Assembly: GCF_001889405.1 (NCBI RefSeq)
Contig: NZ_CP017921.1
Location: forward strand, 696,057 to 760,056
Direction of reading: 5' to 3'
DNA length: 64,000 bases
DNA from: Methanohalophilus halophilus
GTDB lineage: Archaea; Halobacteriota; Methanosarcinia; Methanosarcinales; Methanosarcinaceae
The position numbers and the translations under genes were made by a program. The first letter of the stretch is position 1. Each line of letters starts with the position of its first letter. Below, piece after piece: positions 34,017 through 44,837 of the stretch. The notes beneath the pieces were generated by a model. The model searched no databases. It saw only the letters and a program-made list of their open reading frames with translations, and had not been told where the DNA came from.

Positions 34017-34798
34017 TGTCGTATTTTGCCCTGCCGGATATTACCCCGCGTGTCCTGAAAGTCTGGATGCGCAACAGGGATGTGTTCATGACCACCTTGA
34101 CGGTGAATTTCCTCCCACCCCTGGTGGAACCCATCCTGTACCTGTTTGCCCTGGGATTTGGACTGGGTAATTACATCAATGAAATCGAAGGTGTACCCTA
34201 TACAAAGTTCATTGCCCCTGCACTGATATCGGTTTCCATGATGTTTGCCGGTTTTTATGAATGTACCTTTGGCTCCTATGTGCGAATGTATTACCAGAAA
34301 ACCTTTGATGCCATTATTGCAACTCCCCTGAACATAGATGAAGTGATAGCCGGAGAACTACTCTGGGGAGCGACGCGGGGTGTGATCAATGCCAGTATTA
34401 TCCTGCCCATCCTGTCAATCTTTGGCCTGGCTGTCTATCCGCATTCCCTGCTGGTAATCCCCTTTGCCTTTCTGGCAGGGTTGATGTTTTCCTGTATTGC
34501 CATGTGTTTTACGGCAATCACTCCCAATATCAATTCCCTGACTTACCCTTCCATCCTGCTGATTACACCCATGTTCCTTTTCAGCGGTACCTTTTTCCCG
34601 CTATCCCTGCTTCCGGAGACGGTACAGTACATAGCCCTGGCAATCCTGCCCCTGGCTCATATAGTAATCGTTGTCAGGTCGCTGATGAGTGGAATTATAG
34701 AGGCTTCCCTGCTACTGAACATCGCCTGGATGCTGGGGGCAACCCTGCTGGTTTTCCTGCTGTCAATAAACCTTATGAAAAAGAGGCTTATAGTGTAA
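34013..34798 (+). CDS. ABC-2 type exporter permease
   Basis: The 261-residue protein has six membrane segments and ABC-2 permease features, such as FMTTLTVNFLPPLVEPILYLFALGFGLG at the start and a PLxxLP-like stretch (PLSLLPETVQYIALAILPLAH) before the last helices, as in NodJ/DrrB-like exporters. It overlaps the ATP-binding gene by four bases and forms an exporter with it. The substrate cannot be told. It lies 39 bases upstream of mutS. Confidence 0.9.
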   Translation: MMSYFALPDITPRVLKVWMRNRDVFMTTLTVNFLPPLVEPILYLFALGFGLGNYINEIEGVPYTKFIAPALISVSMMFAGFYECTFGSYVRMYYQKTFDAIIATPLNIDEVIAGELLWGATRGVINASIILPILSIFGLAVYPHSLLVIPFAFLAGLMFSCIAMCFTAITPNINSLTYPSILLITPMFLFSGTFFPLSLLPETVQYIALAILPLAHIVIVVRSLMSGIIEASLLLNIAWMLGATLLVFLLSINLMKKRLIV

Positions 34799-34837
34799 GA
34801 CCAAATCTGTGTTACACGTTTGCCGGATAGATTACCA

Positions 34838-37483
34838 ATGAGCAAGATTACACCTGCGATGCAACAGTATTATGCTGCCAAGAAGCAACATCCCGATTCC
34901 CTGATATTTTTCCGTATGGGAGATTTCTATGAATCCTTCGGGGAGGATGCAAAGACCATCGCACAGGAACTTGACATCACTCTCACAACCCGCGGAAAGG
35001 GAAAGGACGGGGAAAAAATGCCACTGGCAGGAATTCCCTATCATGCGGTGGATAATTACCTGCCCAGACTGGTCAGGAAAGGTTATAAGGTTGCTGTATG
35101 TGAACAGCTTGAAGATCCCAAAAAGGCTAAAGGAGTTGTCAAACGGGGAGTGGTGAGGGTGGTCACCCCCGGCACAGTTATCGATTCTTCCATGCTTTCT
35201 GATCCCTCGAACAATTACCTGATGGCAATTGTCGGCAGGGGTCAGGATTTTGGTGTGGCCTTTTTGGATGTATCCACAGGAGAATTCCTGACTACCCAGA
35301 TCAACGATCAACCTCCCTTTGACGGGATTGCGGGAGAGGTGGCAAGGATGCGACCTGCCGAATGTATTGTCTTTCCCCAATTAAGGGAAAATGAGGAATT
35401 GCAAAGCAGATTGGCAGAGTTGAAGCTCTCCACCAATGAATTTGATGCTGCTTCCACGGAACCGGCCTATGCGGACAGGCATTTATGCGAACATCTGGGC
35501 ATCTCCACTCTGGAAGGGATGGGTTGTTCTGAGCTTGCCTTTGCAAAGATTGCGGCCAGCTGTGCCCTGGAATATGCCCTGGAAACCCAGATGCGTGAAT
35601 TAAACCATGTCCAATCCCTCCATACCTATTCATCCTCCGAATTCATGATACTGGATTCCATTACACTGCGCAATCTGGAGGTTGTGAAAAATGTCAGGGG
35701 AGAGGGAAAAGATACCACTATTCTCCAGGTACTGGATGAGACCAAAACACCTATGGGCAGCCGTCTGCTTCAGAAATGGGTCCTCAAACCCCTGCTTGAT
35801 GTCACTCATATAAATAAGCGGCTGGATGCCGTGGAGGAATTGGCTGATAACACCCTGTTGAGATTTGATGTGCGCTCCCATATCTCCTATGTGAAAGATG
35901 TGGAGAGACTTGTGGGCAGAGTAGTTTATGGTAACTCCAATGCCAGGGACCTTATTGGCCTCAAAAAATCCCTGCAGGCGGTGCCATCTCTCCTGGAAAC
36001 CCTGAAAGGGGAACATAAGACAATGCTTGCCCGGATAGTGCAGGGAATGGAGGATTTCAGGGAAATAGATACTCTCACCGGGCTTATCGAGCGGGCTATA
36101 GTGGAGGAACCCCCCCTTTCTGTACGGGAAGGCGGGCTTATCAAACCCGGCTACAGTGAGGAACTGGATGAACTCAAAGAAACCTCCAGTAATGCCAAAT
36201 CCTGGATTGCCTTATTCCAGCAGAAGGAGAGGGACAGGACCGGGATCAAATCCCTCAAGGTAGGCTACAACAGGGTGATAGGTTATTATCTGGAGGTTAC
36301 CAAGCCCAATATTCCCCAGGTGCCTGATGATTACATCCGCAAACAGACCATGACCAATGCGGAGCGTTTTTACACCCCACAGCTCAAGGACTGGGAAGGC
36401 AGAATCCTGTCTGCCGATGAAAAAAGGGTGGCACTGGAATATGAATTGTTCAATGAAGTTATCTCGGTGGTAGCAAATCACTCGAAACAGCTGCAGGAGA
36501 TGGCAGTCCTGCTGGGAGAGCTGGACGTTTTGGCCTCTCTGGCAGAGGTTGCGGTGAACAATAATTATGTGCGTCCTTCCATTACCGATGACTGCAGGAT
36601 ACTGATACGGGAAGGCAGGCACCCTGTTGTGGAAAAATCGGTTGATGGGGGTTTCATTCCCAATGACGTGGAAATGGATTGTTCTGATGAGCAGTTCCTC
36701 CTTATAACCGGGCCCAATATGGCGGGTAAATCCACCTACATGAGACAGGTTGCCCTGATCGTCATAATGGCCCAGGCGGGATCCTTCGTACCTGCTTCCC
36801 ATGCATCGGTGGGTATCGTGGACAGGATATTCACCCGTGTGGGGGCTTTTGATGATCTGGCAAGCGGGCAGAGTACCTTCATGGTGGAAATGGTGGAACT
36901 TGCCAATATCCTGAATAATTCCACGCCGAAAAGCCTGGTGCTGCTGGATGAGATCGGCAGGGGGACCAGCACCTATGACGGCTACAGCATAGCCAAGGCC
37001 GTAGTGGAGTATATCCATAACAAGGGACGTCAGGGAGTACGCTCCCTTTTTGCTACTCATTATCACCAGCTGACCGAGATCGCTGATTCGCTCAAGAGGG
37101 TTAAGAATTATCATATAGCGGTCAAGGAAAACGGAGATGACCTGGTGTTTTTACGCAAGATCGTGCCCGGTGCCACTGACAAAAGTTATGGTATCCATGT
37201 GGCCAGACTTGCAGGTGTTCCTCATAAGGTGACTAAAAGAGCGCAGTCGATCCTGGAAGATATTGAAAGTGAGAGTGTGATCAGCAGGGAAAGTGAGGGT
37301 TCCAGGAAACGCAAGAGTGGTGCCAAATATACCCAGCTCCTGCTGGTAGACCCGGAAAAGGGTGGTGAGAGGGATTTTGATCCGGTTGCAGAGGAAATAA
37401 GGGACCTGGATCTCAATAACCTTACTCCAATGGAAGCCCTGAACAGACTGCAGGCTATACAGAAAAAACTGAAGGAGAGTTGA
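34838..37483 (+). CDS. mutS: DNA mismatch repair protein MutS
   Basis: The protein of about 881 residues has the MutS1 layout. Mismatch-binding FYESF ([12 protein letters not shown]) lies near residue 31, then the connector and lever domains, and the ATPase with Walker [14 protein letters not shown], Walker [17 protein letters not shown] and the ATHYHQL motif. It recognises mispaired bases and recruits MutL. Methanosarcinales are known to have bacterial-type MutS/MutL. ATG 34838 fits the family start ([12 protein letters not shown]). It overlaps no neighbour upstream and is directly followed by mutL. Confidence 0.97.
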   Translation: MSKITPAMQQYYAAKKQHPDSLIFFRMGDFYESFGEDAKTIAQELDITLTTRGKGKDGEKMPLAGIPYHAVDNYLPRLVRKGYKVAVCEQLEDPKKAKGVVKRGVVRVVTPGTVIDSSMLSDPSNNYLMAIVGRGQDFGVAFLDVSTGEFLTTQINDQPPFDGIAGEVARMRPAECIVFPQLRENEELQSRLAELKLSTNEFDAASTEPAYADRHLCEHLGISTLEGMGCSELAFAKIAASCALEYALETQMRELNHVQSLHTYSSSEFMILDSITLRNLEVVKNVRGEGKDTTILQVLDETKTPMGSRLLQKWVLKPLLDVTHINKRLDAVEELADNTLLRFDVRSHISYVKDVERLVGRVVYGNSNARDLIGLKKSLQAVPSLLETLKGEHKTMLARIVQGMEDFREIDTLTGLIERAIVEEPPLSVREGGLIKPGYSEELDELKETSSNAKSWIALFQQKERDRTGIKSLKVGYNRVIGYYLEVTKPNIPQVPDDYIRKQTMTNAERFYTPQLKDWEGRILSADEKRVALEYELFNEVISVVANHSKQLQEMAVLLGELDVLASLAEVAVNNNYVRPSITDDCRILIREGRHPVVEKSVDGGFIPNDVEMDCSDEQFLLITGPNMAGKSTYMRQVALIVIMAQAGSFVPASHASVGIVDRIFTRVGAFDDLASGQSTFMVEMVELANILNNSTPKSLVLLDEIGRGTSTYDGYSIAKAVVEYIHNKGRQGVRSLFATHYHQLTEIADSLKRVKNYHIAVKENGDDLVFLRKIVPGATDKSYGIHVARLAGVPHKVTKRAQSILEDIESESVISRESEGSRKRKSGAKYTQLLLVDPEKGGERDFDPVAEEIRDLDLNNLTPMEALNRLQAIQKKLKES

Positions 37484-37485
37484 TT

Positions 37486-39279
37486 ATGGGAAAGCCGGAG
37501 CATATCCATTTACTTGATGAGGCCACAATCAACCAGATAGCTGCAGGAGAGGTTATAGAAAGACCTGCCTCTGTTGTCAAGGAATTGATAGATAACTCTC
37601 TGGATGCAGGAGCATCGGATATTCGAGTGGAAATAGAGGGGGCTGGATCCAAAAGCATCACCGTGATAGATGACGGCAGCGGGATAGGTCGGGACGAAGC
37701 CCCGGTGGCCTTTACCAAACATTCCACAAGCAAGATCGAAAGTAAGGATGACCTGCACAGGATAATTACCCTGGGTTTCAGGGGTGAGGCACTCTCTTCC
37801 ATTGCGGCTGTTTCCAGAGTAGAACTTATCAGCAGAACTGCGGATTGCCTTTCGGCTGTAAAAGTAAGAGTTGAAGGAGGCTCTGTCGGGGAGACAACAG
37901 ATACAGGTTCTTCTGTGGGTACACGTGTAGAGGTACGGGACCTGTTCTATAATACACCGGCCAGGCGCAAGTATCTCAAGAGCAAAAGAACCGAACTTTC
38001 CCATATAACTGATACAGTAACCCGGCAGGCGCTTGGTAACCCGGAGGTCTCCTTTACTTTGCTAAATGAGGGCAAGGTGGTGCTGCGTTGCGGGAAAGGT
38101 GAACTGTTTGACAGGATGGTACAGGTGCTGGGAGCAGATGTTGCAAGACAGTTGATACCCCTGGAATACAAGGATGATCTGCTATCTCTTTGGGGATATA
38201 TCTCAAAACCGGGATATTACCGCAGCAATCGTGAGATGAATTATTTTTTCGTTAATGGAAGGAATATATCGTCCCCTGCTATCAGTAATGCCGTGAGGCT
38301 GGGATATTATACCATGCTGCCCAAAGGTCGCTATCCTGCCGCGGTACTTAATGTGAAGATCAATCTGGAAGAGGTGGATGTCAATGTCCATCCGGCAAAA
38401 CGTTATGTCAGGCTGAGCAGGGAAAATGAAATAATGGATGGTATATCAAGTGCTGTGGAGCAGGCGCTGAAACAGGAAAAACTGGTACCCGAGGCAAAGC
38501 CGTCCCCTACAATGACCATGCAGGCATCCCTGGCCTCTCCTGGGAAACCAGCTTCAAAGGAATCCGTATCTTCTGAATCTCCTGTTATCCGGGAGAGTAC
38601 CCCGAATTACACTCCCCCTCCAAGAGATACCCAGCGGCGGCTCAAGCGTTCTGAAAGAATTCTTGCAGAAGAAAAAGTTCAACCAGAAAGGGCGGGATCG
38701 GGTGTATCAGATGCACGTATCCTGGGGCAGGTCAATGAGCTCTATATAGTAGCCGAAACCGATGAGGGACTTTTGCTGATAGATCAACATGCTGCACATG
38801 AGCGAATAATGTATGAACAGATATCCAGGAGGGTAAAACATGACTGGCAGGAACTGATCTCTCCTGTGACAGTCGATCTGACCACCAGGGAAAAAGTGTT
38901 ACTGGAAGAATACATACCCTATCTGGAAGACCTGGGATTTTCCCTGTCAGAATTCGGTACGCAGACCTATGTGATAACAACCGTTCCTACTGTGATGGGG
39001 AAGATAGAGGATCCTTCGGTTGTGCATGATATACTGGCCGATCTCTTTGCCCAGGGCAGGGTAAAGGAGAAGAAGGGCATGGAAGACATGTTATGCAAAA
39101 CAATGGCCTGCAGGAGTGCCATAAAGGCAGGAGCACCCTGTAATACGGAACAGATGCAAAATTTGCTTGACCAGCTTGAACAGACCGAGAATCCCTATAC
39201 ATGTCCCCATGGCAGACCCACAATGATAACCCTGGGGAAAGCAGAACTTGATAAGATGTTCAAGCGTACTGGTGTATAA
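37486..39279 (+). CDS. mutL: DNA mismatch repair protein MutL with endonuclease motif
   Basis: The protein of about 597 residues has the GHKL ATPase domain (IDNSLDAGASDI, DDGSGI, GFRGEALSSIA, GTRVEVRDLFYNTPARRK) and a C-terminal domain with DQHAAHERIMYE, which satisfies the endonuclease motif DQHA(x)2E(x)4E, plus ACRSAIKAG and CPHGRP. It should therefore nick DNA itself, as in organisms without MutH. GGAGAG precedes ATG 37486; mutS ends two bases before. A proline- and serine-rich linker spans residues 335-410. Confidence 0.97.
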   Translation: MGKPEHIHLLDEATINQIAAGEVIERPASVVKELIDNSLDAGASDIRVEIEGAGSKSITVIDDGSGIGRDEAPVAFTKHSTSKIESKDDLHRIITLGFRGEALSSIAAVSRVELISRTADCLSAVKVRVEGGSVGETTDTGSSVGTRVEVRDLFYNTPARRKYLKSKRTELSHITDTVTRQALGNPEVSFTLLNEGKVVLRCGKGELFDRMVQVLGADVARQLIPLEYKDDLLSLWGYISKPGYYRSNREMNYFFVNGRNISSPAISNAVRLGYYTMLPKGRYPAAVLNVKINLEEVDVNVHPAKRYVRLSRENEIMDGISSAVEQALKQEKLVPEAKPSPTMTMQASLASPGKPASKESVSSESPVIRESTPNYTPPPRDTQRRLKRSERILAEEKVQPERAGSGVSDARILGQVNELYIVAETDEGLLLIDQHAAHERIMYEQISRRVKHDWQELISPVTVDLTTREKVLLEEYIPYLEDLGFSLSEFGTQTYVITTVPTVMGKIEDPSVVHDILADLFAQGRVKEKKGMEDMLCKTMACRSAIKAGAPCNTEQMQNLLDQLEQTENPYTCPHGRPTMITLGKAELDKMFKRTGV

Positions 39280-39310
39280 CGCTAATTTTATAACTTTACA
39301 GATGGAGTAA

Positions 39311-40336
39311 ATGACAATGATCGATCCTGTAAATAAATCCAAAATTCCCGAAGAGTGGCTTGAAAAGGCGGCCATGCCACGTGAGGAACTCGTGGAGGGT
39401 ATAAAGAACGGAAGGCTCGTAGTTTTAAGTGACGGTTCAGTTCTCAAAAGGGGTTATACCACCGGGACAACTGCGGCTGCGGCTGCCAAAGCGGCTGTGC
39501 TTTCCCTGCAAGAGCAGGTTAAGACGGTTTCCATACCAACTCCTGTGGGCCTGCGTGCATATATTGATGTGAAGGAAATGGACAAGGGTTATGCGATGGT
39601 GACCAAGGTCAGTAATGACCATGAGTCCGATATTACCCGGGGACTTGAGTTTGTAGGCAATGCCCGTGAAGCAGAGTCAATTATAATTAATGCAGGTGAG
39701 GGTATAGGCACAGTAACACGTGGAGGCCTGCAGGTTAAAAAAGGACATCCTGCTATCAATCCCAAACCCCTGCAGCAAATAAAGATGGCCGTTTTTGAAG
39801 CTGTTGAACAACTGGGTCTTAAGGGTGCGGAAGTGGAAATATCCCTGCCCGCAGGAGAAGAAATAGCACGACAGACCTTAAATTCCACTATCGGCGTGGA
39901 GGAAGGTATTTCCATTCTGGGTACCACGGGGTTTGTAGAACCCTGGAATGATCATCTCGGGGAAATGAAAGGTGATTTGATTCGGTGTTCTGATAAAGTA
40001 GTCCTCACAACCGGCCGCATAGGTATTCGTTATTCCACAATGCTGTTTCCCGATTACACGGTTGTACTTGCAGGCAGCCGCATTTCCGAAGCACTCGAGG
40101 CTGCAACCGGTGATGTCATAATCTGTGGCCTGCCAGGGCTTATCATAAAATGGGGTGACCCGGATGTACTTGAGGGTACGGGTTTTGCTACGGTTGCCGA
40201 AATGGTGGAGATGGAACCTGAAGGACAGCACCTGCGCAGGGCCTTTGAAAAAACCGTGGAAAAGGCAAAGGGTGCCCGTGTTGTGATCGTTGAGCGTGAC
40301 GGTACTGTGCTTATGGATAGCGGGGAAAAGAAATGA
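39311..40336 (+). CDS. cbiD: cobalt-precorrin-5B (C1)-methyltransferase CbiD
   Basis: The 341-residue protein shows CbiD markers: [17 protein letters not shown] near residue 45, then [20 protein letters not shown] and [11 protein letters not shown]. It methylates C1 of the corrin ring in the anaerobic cobalamin pathway using S-adenosylmethionine. GGAG precedes the ATG. It overlaps cbiE by four bases. These genes supply the corrinoid needed by the methyltransferases of this methanogen. Confidence 0.95.
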   Translation: MTMIDPVNKSKIPEEWLEKAAMPREELVEGIKNGRLVVLSDGSVLKRGYTTGTTAAAAAKAAVLSLQEQVKTVSIPTPVGLRAYIDVKEMDKGYAMVTKVSNDHESDITRGLEFVGNAREAESIIINAGEGIGTVTRGGLQVKKGHPAINPKPLQQIKMAVFEAVEQLGLKGAEVEISLPAGEEIARQTLNSTIGVEEGISILGTTGFVEPWNDHLGEMKGDLIRCSDKVVLTTGRIGIRYSTMLFPDYTVVLAGSRISEALEAATGDVIICGLPGLIIKWGDPDVLEGTGFATVAEMVEMEPEGQHLRRAFEKTVEKAKGARVVIVERDGTVLMDSGEKK

Positions 40337-40914
40337 TAGTTGTGGGTGTGGGAGTGGGGCCCGGAATGCTCACAGAACAGGGCATCGAGACAATCGAAAC
40401 TGCAGCTGAGGTGTATGGTTCTCCCCGGTCCCTTCAGCTTGCTGGTTCTTATATAAAGGGAGAGGCAAAGAAGATAACGGATTACAGGAACCTGCACCTG
40501 CTGGGCGAAGATGCTGTAGTGCTTTCCACTGGAGATCCTATGTTTTCAGGCCTTGGCAAGTTTGCCGGAGAAGGGGACAGCATAATTCCGGGTATATCCT
40601 CTATGCAGGTTGCCTGTGCCAGGACTAAAACGAGTATGAACGGGCTGGCGGTGATAACGGCTCATGGCAGAGATCCCCATCCTGCAAGAGAGGCTTTTGT
40701 TGCTGAAATCAAACTGGGGAAGAATGTTCTCCTGCTTCCTGCAGATACTTTCGGGTCCTTGGAAGTTGCCAAAATCCTAGAAGAAATGGGAGTGCACGCC
40801 AGGATATACGTCTGTGAAAAACTGGGCTATCCTGAGGAAAGTATAATTGAAGGCACAGTTGCCAATCCCCCGGTGGCCCAATCGACTCTTTACTGCCTGC
40901 TGGTTGTCAGATAA
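40333..40914 (+). CDS. cbiE: cobalt-precorrin-7 (C5)-methyltransferase CbiE
   Basis: The 193-residue protein is a tetrapyrrole methylase with the start [12 protein letters not shown], then [11 protein letters not shown] and [14 protein letters not shown]. It methylates C5 of the corrin ring using S-adenosylmethionine. Its ATG overlaps the cbiD stop (ATGA). No CbiT follows; that partner must lie elsewhere. The 195-base spacer after it contains a TATA-like ATATTTATACAATA (41017-41030) that probably drives cbiM. Confidence 0.92.
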   Translation: MIVVGVGVGPGMLTEQGIETIETAAEVYGSPRSLQLAGSYIKGEAKKITDYRNLHLLGEDAVVLSTGDPMFSGLGKFAGEGDSIIPGISSMQVACARTKTSMNGLAVITAHGRDPHPAREAFVAEIKLGKNVLLLPADTFGSLEVAKILEEMGVHARIYVCEKLGYPEESIIEGTVANPPVAQSTLYCLLVVR

Positions 40915-41109
40915 GAATCCAGCAATTTTGCTTTATTTTTATTGTTTAAAAATTTTAACTAACTGGTAGGTCTTTGTTTCGAGTTGTAATCAAGTTTGGT
41001 TTACTAAGCAACAAGATATTTATACAATAAATTCTCTATGGAATCTATCAACTAATATGTTGTTTAGTTAAGTTTACTTGTAAAATGTTGCAATTAGGAG
41101 TGATATAAT

Positions 41110-41805
41110 ATGCATATATTCGAAGGATTTCTGCCCTCCCCCTGGTGGCAATTGTGGTTTGTATTCTCTATTCCGGTTATAATGTTCGGTATGTATCGCC
41201 TCAACAAATTAGTCTCTGAAAGACGTGATCTCCTGCCTTTACTTGCAGTAGCAGGCGCGTTCATATTCGTCCTGTCTTCCCTGAAATTACCCTCTGTAAC
41301 GGGTAGTTCGTCCCACCCAACGGGAACGGGAATGGCCGCTATAATGTTTGGCCCGGCAGTCACAGCGGTACTGGGTGTAATCGTACTGTTGTACCAGGCT
41401 CTTTTCCTGGCGCATGGCGGATTGACAACCCTCGGGGCAAATGTGGCTTCAATGGGTATTATTGGTCCGCTAGCTGCATATTTGATCTATAAAGCAGGTA
41501 TGAAGGCCAATATCAATTTCTATGTGGTGGTTTTCTTTGCGGCTACCTTTGCGGATTGGATTACCTATGTAGTAACATCCACCCAGCTTGCCCTGGCATT
41601 CCCGTCACAGGCTGGCGGATTTGTGGGATCTCTCCAGGCCTTTTTGGCGATATTTGCCACCACGCAGGTACCGCTGGCTATAATGGAAGGTGCTTTGACT
41701 GCATTGATATTCAAGTACATTATACAGGTCAAGAGCGATGCCCTTGTGGAATTGAAAGTAATCTCTCAGGAAACTGTTAACAAGATCAAGGGGGTTTCTG
41801 CATGA
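41110..41805 (+). CDS. cbiM: cobalt ECF transporter component CbiM
   Basis: The 231-residue membrane protein begins MHIFEGFLP. The N-terminal Met-His of this motif coordinates the metal in CbiM/NikM substrate-binding components. Six to seven membrane segments follow, with SSSHPTGTGMAAIMFGP and LFLAHGGLTTLGANVASMG. It binds Co2+ for uptake and works with CbiN, CbiQ and CbiO encoded downstream. Neighbouring cbiD and cbiE support cobalt over nickel. It overlaps cbiN by four bases. Confidence 0.96.
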   Translation: MHIFEGFLPSPWWQLWFVFSIPVIMFGMYRLNKLVSERRDLLPLLAVAGAFIFVLSSLKLPSVTGSSSHPTGTGMAAIMFGPAVTAVLGVIVLLYQALFLAHGGLTTLGANVASMGIIGPLAAYLIYKAGMKANINFYVVVFFAATFADWITYVVTSTQLALAFPSQAGGFVGSLQAFLAIFATTQVPLAIMEGALTALIFKYIIQVKSDALVELKVISQETVNKIKGVSA

Positions 41806-42095
41806 AGATCGGCAAAGGTGAGATCATATTCGCTGTGATTGCTTTATTCTTTGTGGCATCCTTTTTCTACGGGATGGCTGTAAACCCGGGTTCTGAGTTC
41901 GGGGGCGCAGACGGTGCTGCCGAGGGCGTTATCACTGATGTAACGGGTGGTTATGAGCCCTGGGTCGGTAACATGGGATTTGAACCTCCAGGTGGGGAAA
42001 CTGAAAGTCTCCTGTTCGCACTGCAGGCAGCTATCGGTGCAGTTGTGATAGGATACTTCTTTGGTTACTATAAGGGTAAAGGTCGCTCTGACTGA
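41802..42095 (+). CDS. cbiN: cobalt transporter component CbiN
   Basis: The 97-residue protein has two membrane helices (residues 8-26 and 68-88) separated by an outside loop rich in glycine and acidic residues that ends YEPWVGNMGFEPPGGETESLLFALQAAIGA, as expected for CbiN. CbiN helps CbiM to load cobalt. Its start overlaps the cbiM stop. Confidence 0.95.
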   Translation: MKIGKGEIIFAVIALFFVASFFYGMAVNPGSEFGGADGAAEGVITDVTGGYEPWVGNMGFEPPGGETESLLFALQAAIGAVVIGYFFGYYKGKGRSD

Positions 42096-42190
42096 TCTCC
42101 CTTAAACCTCCTTTCCTTTTTTTTGACGACATATATTAATACCTAAAAATCAATTTTGCGCACTACAATTCACATACGGAAACTTTTATT

Positions 42191-42982
42191 ATGACCAAGA
42201 TGCTTGATGATTACGCACTGCTCAGCCCCCTGCGTTATACCAATAACTGGTTGAAAATAGGGGTTGTTGGTTTTGGGATTCTTATGGGTATATCTTCTGA
42301 ATCCTGGCTTGTGCCTTTTTCTATAGCCATCTGTATGTCGCTGGCAACGCTTATTTTTGGGAGAGTCCCTCCGAAATTCTACCTGAAGCTCCTGATGGGG
42401 CCTGCAGCTTTTGTTGTGCTAAGTGTAATCATTATTGCCTTCTTTTTTGGCAGTGGTCCTGAACTTTTTGGTTTCGATGTGCTGGAATATCGTCTGGGTG
42501 TGAATACCGGTGGGCTGTCAATGGCTTTTCTGGTATTTTCCAGGACTCTGGGAGGAATGTGCTGCCTGTTCTTCCTGGCACTGACAACACCCATGGTGGA
42601 GCTTTTTTCGGTACTTAAAAAAACGGGATTGCCTGATTCTTTCATCGAACTGTCAATGATGATGTACAGGTACATCTTTGTGTTTCTGGATGTTGCCTGG
42701 TGTATCAAGCATGCCCAGACAGTAAGGCTGGGTTATCACGACCTAAGAACATCCCTGCATTCCATGGCCATGCTCTGTTCGACTCTTTTTTTGAGGTCCT
42801 GGGAGCAGGGAGAAAAAACATTTGTGGCAATGGATGCCCGCTGTTATGACGGGAAAATGATGATTTTTGAAGAAAAAAGACCGGTGAATTTTTCAGAAGT
42901 TGCATTGAGCCTGACTTACATGGTTGCAATCGTGGGGGTATGGTACGTTTCTAATAGTATGCTGGAGGCTAGTTTATGGTAA
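42191..42982 (+). CDS. cbiQ: cobalt ECF transporter transmembrane component CbiQ
   Basis: The 263-residue protein has five to six membrane segments and the coupling-helix region [20 protein letters not shown] (A-R-G type motif), marking the EcfT/CbiQ family. It links the cobalt-binding parts to the ATPase CbiO. A 95-base gap after cbiN contains a T-run and a TATA-like CATATATTAATACC (42129-42142), so cbiQO may also have its own promoter. Its end overlaps cbiO by seven bases. Confidence 0.94.
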   Translation: MTKMLDDYALLSPLRYTNNWLKIGVVGFGILMGISSESWLVPFSIAICMSLATLIFGRVPPKFYLKLLMGPAAFVVLSVIIIAFFFGSGPELFGFDVLEYRLGVNTGGLSMAFLVFSRTLGGMCCLFFLALTTPMVELFSVLKKTGLPDSFIELSMMMYRYIFVFLDVAWCIKHAQTVRLGYHDLRTSLHSMAMLCSTLFLRSWEQGEKTFVAMDARCYDGKMMIFEEKRPVNFSEVALSLTYMVAIVGVWYVSNSMLEASLW

Positions 42983-44283
42983 TACTTGAAACACGTGGAC
43001 TGAAATATTCCTATCCTGACGGGACCCATGCTGTCAAAGGTGTAGACATTAAGTTAAAGAAGGGCAAAAGAATTGCTTTTGTAGGAAAAAACGGCTCGGG
43101 CAAATCTACCTTATTTTTGTTACTTAACGGTACCCTCAAGCCTGCTGAAGGCAAGATATTTTATGATGGTAAAGAATTGGTTTACGATCAGGCTTCCCTG
43201 AGGGAAATAAGAAAAAATGTTGGTATTGTTTTCCAGAATTCCGATGATCAGGTGTTTGCACCCACCGTCTATCAGGATGTGGCTTTTGGGCCAGTCAATC
43301 TTGGCTACAGCAAGACTGAGATTGAAAAGAAGGTAAACGGGACCCTGGAGTATTTCGGCCTGAGTGGACTTAAGGATAAACCTCCGCATCATTTGAGTGG
43401 AGGTCAGAAAAAGAGGGTTGCGATTGCGGGAATCGTGGCTATGGATCCCCAGGCCATCATATTGGATGAACCACTTGCAAGCCTGGATCCGGTAGGCGCT
43501 GATGAACTTCTTGATGTACTGCACGAACTCAATCATATGGGTACCAGTCTGATCATTTCCACCCATGATGTTGATCTGGCCTACAGCTGGGCAGATTATG
43601 TTTTCTTCATGGTGGACGGGGAGGTTATCGGGGAAGGCACTCCGGATGAAGTATTCCAGGATGATGAACTGCTGCGACAGGCCAACCTGAAACGGCCGGT
43701 GACCTTTGATATATATAAGGAGATTGAAAGGCGCGGGCTTGCCCATGGAAACAGGCAGCCCAGGACCGTGCCGGAAATCGTGGATACTCTCAAACCCCCG
43801 GAATTAATGTGGGTGGAAGTGCCTCCGGAAACCCGGGAAGGCGACATATTGAATCTGGGTGTACTGCATGGTGAATATGCGCTGCACTGTCCTTATGAAG
43901 CGGTCAATGCCCGTGTTTTGCATATCCATGATGGAGGATGGGCGATTGTGGAGCTTACAAGGCATGGCATAAAAGCCGGTGGCATCCTGATCTACGATAT
44001 GGATAGGTTCGATCCGGCTGGTTTTGATGGATTCCTGGAAAAAGAGAATATTGATATTGTGGGTGCCATGGGTAAAAAGAGCAAACTTATGGCTGAGAAA
44101 AACTCGTTATGTGTCGATATATCTACCGGAGTTATTGACCGCACCATCCTGATGGCATTATGCGGCAAAAGATGTATGATATTGACCAGTGGGGGTATGA
44201 TCCCCCATTCGATGAAAAGGATCAATGAATATATTGACAGAAGTGGCATAGCCCTGAATGTCACGGTCCTGAATGGGAATTGA
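42976..44283 (+). CDS. cbiO: cobalt transporter ATPase CbiO with C-terminal extension
   Basis: The 435-residue protein has a standard ABC domain (residues 1-230; Walker [10 protein letters not shown], signature LSGGQKKRV, Walker [14 protein letters not shown]) and an extra region of about 200 residues. The extension contains [32 protein letters not shown] and [29 protein letters not shown], and I do not recognise it. ATP hydrolysis here drives cobalt uptake through CbiMNQ. A ligand-binding or regulatory role for the extension is possible but unproven. The gene overlaps cbiQ. Confidence 0.93.
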   Translation: MVILETRGLKYSYPDGTHAVKGVDIKLKKGKRIAFVGKNGSGKSTLFLLLNGTLKPAEGKIFYDGKELVYDQASLREIRKNVGIVFQNSDDQVFAPTVYQDVAFGPVNLGYSKTEIEKKVNGTLEYFGLSGLKDKPPHHLSGGQKKRVAIAGIVAMDPQAIILDEPLASLDPVGADELLDVLHELNHMGTSLIISTHDVDLAYSWADYVFFMVDGEVIGEGTPDEVFQDDELLRQANLKRPVTFDIYKEIERRGLAHGNRQPRTVPEIVDTLKPPELMWVEVPPETREGDILNLGVLHGEYALHCPYEAVNARVLHIHDGGWAIVELTRHGIKAGGILIYDMDRFDPAGFDGFLEKENIDIVGAMGKKSKLMAEKNSLCVDISTGVIDRTILMALCGKRCMILTSGGMIPHSMKRINEYIDRSGIALNVTVLNGN

Positions 44284-44339
44284 CTTTCCAAAGCAATATC
44301 TTTTGTAGGAAGAAAGAAGATGTTGCATACGGGATGCAT

Positions 44340-44837
44340 ATGACCGTAGAAGGGGAGTTCAGTGGCAGGCAGCCTTTCTTCGAAGAGGAGGGGTTAGACC
44401 TTGAAGAGAAATGCAAGGATGTTCTTGTCAGGGATATAATGATAACTGATCCGGTCACCATAAAAGGTGAGGATCATGTAGAGAAAATCTTTGACCTGTT
44501 CAATAAAGAACATTTCCACACTTACCCGGTTGTAGATGAAAACGGTGATCTGCTGGGTATAATCGATCAGAATACAATTCTCCAATTATTACTTACAAGA
44601 CGTGTATCGCGACTTGACCATACTCATCTTATGGCTGTCAGGTCTCTCAGCCAATCAGCCCGCGGGATCATGATACCCCATCCCGTAACCATAACTTCCG
44701 ACATGACTCTGTGTGAAATAGCGGAAACAATGATAAAACACAAGGTAGAGCGGTTCTGTGTGGTTGATGAGAAAAAACTGGTGGGAATTGTATGTAAATC
44801 GGATGTCATTCAGGCAATTTACAGTTCAAGGAGTTGA
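44340..44837 (+). CDS. CBS-domain pair protein
   Basis: The protein of about 165 residues has a short lead (TVEGEFSGRQPFFEEEGLD) and two CBS units: VRDIMITDPVTIKGEDHVEKIF to LLGIIDQNTIL, and GIMIPHPVTITSDM to LVGIVCKSDVI. It is a likely nucleotide sensor. ATG 44340 is chosen with GGGA six bases upstream; ATG 44334 is equally open. The antiporter gene starts almost directly after its stop, so it may sense ligands for that transporter. That link is inference from position. Confidence 0.82.
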   Translation: MTVEGEFSGRQPFFEEEGLDLEEKCKDVLVRDIMITDPVTIKGEDHVEKIFDLFNKEHFHTYPVVDENGDLLGIIDQNTILQLLLTRRVSRLDHTHLMAVRSLSQSARGIMIPHPVTITSDMTLCEIAETMIKHKVERFCVVDEKKLVGIVCKSDVIQAIYSSRS

